Under the pieces are notes generated by a model. It was not told the DNA's origin and searched no databases. It saw nothing but the letters and a program-made list of their open reading frames with translations. Positions 60,928 to 64,000 of a stretch of DNA of 64,000 nt are shown piece by piece. The DNA is from Takashimella koratensis (taxonomy: Eukaryota; Basidiomycota; Tremellomycetes; Trichosporonales; Tetragoniomycetaceae). The stretch is taken from the NCBI GenBank assembly GCA_003116875.1, contig BCKT01000004.1:1484891-1548890 (forward strand), written 5' to 3'. The position numbers were made by a program, and so were the translations under genes. The stretch's first letter is position 1; every line of letters starts with the position of its first letter.

Positions 60928-61412
60928 GCGGCGGGTGGGGATGCTGAGGGGGTGGTCGCGGATGATAGAGCGCGGCCGGGACGCGTAGGTCGAGTTGTAC
61001 CTGTTTTTTCGATCACACAAACACATATCAGGTTGATTTGTAGACTGTTATAAGTGAGAAACAAAGATATCCTGCATCTCATAGCATAGCATCGCATGGC
61101 ATCGCATTGCATGAAAGCATCTGACTGCATCCGAGTAAAGCTGCATAGTCGAGGTCGTGGTAAGTGCTCAACTCGGTGAATAGTGGGCGGGGTGCCACCC
61201 TTACGCTGGCTGCGGCGGCGACTACGAGTACTCCCTGCAGCAGAGATGACGACAACGTCCATCGCATTAGATTTTGAGTTCACCCTCTACCCACTCATCC
61301 ATCCCACGTCCATTACCGACATCCACATCTCCCACTCTCTCAAGTAACATCCAATACACATTCAGCACAGCGCAACCTTATAGCAACCACTGCTCGCATC
61401 CACACAGCCAAC
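60928..61412. other. Intergenic, PET127 3' side and YSC84 promoter
   Basis: About 480 bp. It includes short GCAT-rich near-repeats (61080-61120: ATAGCATAGCATCGCATGGC pattern). No gene seen. Confidence 0.4.
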
Positions 61413-63354
61413 ATGAACTCCAACGCCGGGAAAGGGATCGGCTCGTTCTTGGGCAAAGTACGAAGCGGCGCTGTTGCCGCAGGTCAACAGGCGTCGTCGA
61501 TGATCCAGGTGCGTGAGGATGGGCTTTTGGAGGTTAGCTGGAAGAGGTTTGGGATAGGACCCGAGGTAGGGTGGATGGTGTGCTTATAGAGATGGGTTGA
61601 GCGGGATGCGTACATCGTACCAACCACGTTCTTGACTGATGGCGAGGAATTGGTAGACGTGGATGTGGATGTAGACGAGTCCTCCCTCACCATTCTCCTC
61701 AGCTTCAAAGTCTTGGATCCAGCTGACTATCCTCCCTTCTTCTGCTCTCCTTTTCGTCCGCTCCTCTTCCTGCTTTATCTTTGACCCATCCGTCAACCTG
61801 TCCGCGATCTTCGCCGTCCTTTGCTCCTGCTCGTAAACCGCTCCCGGTTCGCTGGGTCGTGTTCGCCTCTCACAGGAAGGCGGCGCGCGAGCGGCTTCGG
61901 GATCAAGCAGCTTCATGCAGAGCTTCAGTCTCCCCGGAGAGTCTCAGAAAGCCGCCAACATTCTTCGTGGATTCCTCGGTGAGTCGGTCGATGCCGCAGC
62001 CTGTGTGGTCGGTCAGCCCAATGTCGAGAGGGATCATGTTGAGGTTGATGTAGAGACTACCGCGTGCTGACTAGCTCTTCCGCGTCTGTTCTTCACCACG
62101 ACCGCCCTTTGCCGCCGCCCTCGACGTCACAGCCGACCCGACTCAGCCGGCCACTGCCCTCAACGCTATCCCTAAAGCCGTACTCCTCCGCGCCAAAGGT
62201 GAGTCCACATCTTCCTTCATCCCAGTTGCTTCTGGTCGGCGAACCCGCGGCACAGGGCATGCTGACGCGCTCGTTGTCTCTTGATTGCTCTGTGATACCT
62301 TTACTCCGCGATGTACGAACATAGGCCTTGCTATTTTCACAATCATCAAAGCTGGTTTCGTGTTCTCGGGCAAGGCCGGGTCCGGTATCGTCATTGCGCG
62401 TTTGCCTGATGGGAGCTGGTCTGCGCCGAGCTGCATCGCGACGGGCGGTGAGTCAAGTCATGCCCCTTCCTTACCCTTCCCCTTCTGCCCTTTTCACCCG
62501 CAATCATCTACTCTTTGCAACCGTCTCGCTGACGTGTAATCCTGTAACTCCAAAGGCATCGGATGGGGTCTCCAGATCGGTGCCGACTTGACTGAAGTCG
62601 TCATTGTCCTCAACTCGGACGAAGCGGTTCGCGCTTTCTCCCGCGGCGGTAACATCACTCTCGGCGGTGGCGTCTCTGCGGCGGCTGGACCGATCGGGAC
62701 AGGTGGGCAGATCGCAGCGTCCTTGGCCAACCCAGCGCCAATGTTCAGCTACAGCCGGTCGAAGGGTGAGTCCAATCTCGGATTAGAATGAGCTATGAGC
62801 TGGTATGAGGGCATGTGGCGTACGACATTTTCGAGGCTTGTCAAGAAGGGACAAAAGCTGACACTTGTTTGCGACTCAGGTCTTTTCGCCGGCTTGACGC
62901 TTGACGGCACCATCCTCGTGGAGCGTAAAGACGCCAACCGCGATTTCTACGGGAGTGCCATCTCTTCCACAGACATTCTCACGTGAGTGAGACTAGTTCA
63001 ACGCGTCGAGCAATCAACGTGTGCTGGTTTCTTCAGGCAAGACGGACTGCGCTGATGGTGTGGCTGACGTTCTTAGTGGTCGTGTTCCCGCTCCGGAGAT
63101 CGCGTCGCCGATGTACGACATCATCGAAGGTGAGTGGAAGTGGAGAATCACTCTGCCCATTGCACAATACTGACTTTCTTGCAGCCGCCGAGGGAATTGA
63201 CGAGACCGGTCTGCCAGCTGAGGGTTACGTCCCCACTGCCGAGGGTCAACACATGCCCGTCCCCGTTGACGGCTACTCCACTGGCTCCTCGCAGGCGCCG
63301 GGATCCGGCCAGACATTGGGAGGCAAGACAGTCTTTGACGCCAGTGGTCACTGA
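61413..63354 (+). CDS. YSC84: YSC84/SH3YL1-type phosphoinositide- and actin-binding protein
   Basis: The Ysc84 (SYLF) domain binds phosphoinositides and actin and acts at endocytic sites. Eight exons: 61413-61508, 61876-61978, 62133-62198, 62325-62447, 62556-62765, 62880-62982, 63077-63129 and 63185-63354 (924 bp, 307 aa). The domain fills residues about 35-260: SFMQSFSLPGESQKAANILR, NAIPKAVLLRAKGLAIFTII, KAGFVFSGKAGSGIVIARLP, GGIGWGLQIGADLTEVVIVL, AAAGPIGTGGQIAASLANPA, KGLFAGLTLDGTILVERKDA and NRDFYGSAI. The tail (about 260-307) is Gly/Pro/Thr-rich; the C-terminal SH3 domain of yeast Lsb3/Ysc84 is absent, so this is an SH3-less form or uses a further exon. Intron 1 is long (367 bp). Confidence 0.95.
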
Positions 63355-63619
63355 ACTCCCGCATACCGAGAGTGCACGGGGTGGGGGTATTTTCTCATTC
63401 TCTGGATAAGTTGTGAATTCATTAGGCTTCTATTATGACTTGACTCGGATGGAGGAGAAACGATTCTCATATGCTGATGAACGACGAATGGCCTTGTTGT
63501 GCCACATTTGACGCGAGGGGTACTGGCTCCCGGGCGGAGTGACGAATTACCTCTTCATCCTTTCGCCTCCGCCTTCGAATGCTCCTGGGTGGAGAGGAGC
63601 GGGCGCAGACTCACCCGTT

Positions 63620-63631
63620 CCCCCCCCCCCC
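63620..63631 (+). repeat. Poly-C run of 12 upstream of the last gene
   Basis: Twelve C, about 10 bp before the proposed start codon at 63642. Confidence 0.8.
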
Positions 63632-63641
63632 ACAACGAGCA

Positions 63642-64000
63642 ATGCGTCCTAATTCCTCAACCTCACTGTCACTCAAGTCCATTTCTGATAAACTCTCAGC
63701 AGAATTGCAATCAGACATGGTCGGCTCAGCGGCACAGCCCCCCGCGTCCGAAACCGAGTTCGGGCCCCTCAAACGCCAAACCACTTCGGTCTCTCTCTTG
63801 TCAAATCAGTCCAAGATCTCATCCATACCCAGTATGGTCACTGACGTCCCTGACATTCCCAACGACCCTGGAGCAGTCAACTGGGATCAAGCAATGGGAC
63901 AGGTTGTGTCATCTGTAGAGATCATGAAACGTGCGGGGTTTTCGATTTCCGATCATGTCGAGTACATGAGAGTCATGACTGCAGGAATCAACATCGTCAC
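63642..64000 (+). CDS. Unrecognised protein, 5' part, runs off the right edge
   Basis: Frame open from the ATG at 63642 to the end of the window (119 codons): starts MRPNSSTSLSLKSISDKLSA, with a Ser-rich basic N-terminus (KRQTTSVSLLSNQSKISSIP), then a less repetitive part (VNWDQAMGQVVSSVEIMKRA, SDHVEYMRVMTAGINIV) that looks like the beginning of a folded helical domain. Sense codon use and amino-acid composition support coding. I do not recognise the family from this fragment. Confidence 0.5.
   Translation, partial: MRPNSSTSLSLKSISDKLSAELQSDMVGSAAQPPASETEFGPLKRQTTSVSLLSNQSKISSIPSMVTDVPDIPNDPGAVNWDQAMGQVVSSVEIMKRAGFSISDHVEYMRVMTAGINIV

Overview
This is a nuclear chromosome segment from a fungus, almost certainly a basidiomycete. 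Evidence: GC-rich coding sequence; many short introns with a strict GTGAGT/GTAAGT donor and a GCTGAC/GCTAAC-like branch site just before the AG; a fungal fused ADE5,7; a fungal P-type H+-ATPase; an OPY2-type membrane anchor; PET127; a YSC84-type protein. The species cannot be told from the window. Gene models below were spliced by hand; exon phases were checked and each listed CDS sums to a whole number of codons. Start codons and a few first exons remain the weakest part.

Left third (1-16.5 kb), conserved housekeeping: N-terminus of a cullin-1 gene running off the left edge (-); a probable mitochondrial protein (+); a small Gly/Pro-rich protein (-); the splicing factor CWC15 (+); an OPY2-like HOG-pathway membrane anchor (-); a 2.7-kb gene-free gap; phosphoglucomutase (-), whose start codon is split by an intron and whose stop codon stands alone in the last exon; and the bifunctional purine enzyme ADE5,7 (+).

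Accessory block (16.6-25.3 kb): the part of most interest. It is a tandem array of about eight small genes and gene pieces, all on the minus strand, that I cannot place in any known family. Six have the same architecture: a helical N-terminal part, a phase-2 intron, and a short C-terminal exon. Three to five have a TATA box about 80-125 bp upstream of the ATG, and the spacers carry long near-identical direct repeats. The repeats show that the array grew by segmental duplication, including a two-gene block copied once. One copy has an extra intron with an in-frame stop, one has a roughly 250-bp insertion touching its stop codon, and the distal copies look truncated or broken.

Right part (26.5-64 kb), conserved again: an SCH9-like AGC kinase (-), glutamate-cysteine ligase (-), glycine cleavage H protein (-), a lineage-specific three-pass membrane protein (+), a bacterial-type (Rhizobium-type) L-asparaginase II without introns (+), plasma-membrane H+-ATPase PMA1 (-), a 5-kb gap without recognisable genes, the G-alpha chaperone RIC8 (+), the proteasome subunit SEM1/DSS1 with a 16-bp exon (-), PET127 with 14 exons (+), a YSC84/SH3YL1 lipid-binding protein (+), and the start of an unrecognised gene at the right edge (+). 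There is no operon logic; neighbours are mostly divergent or convergent pairs. Nutrient and stress signalling (SCH9, OPY2, RIC8, PMA1) and redox/one-carbon metabolism (GSH1, GCV3, ADE5,7) are represented but not visibly co-regulated. Two introns carry very long homopolymer C runs (42 and 56 on the transcript strand). I found no rRNA, tRNA, CRISPR array or intact transposon.
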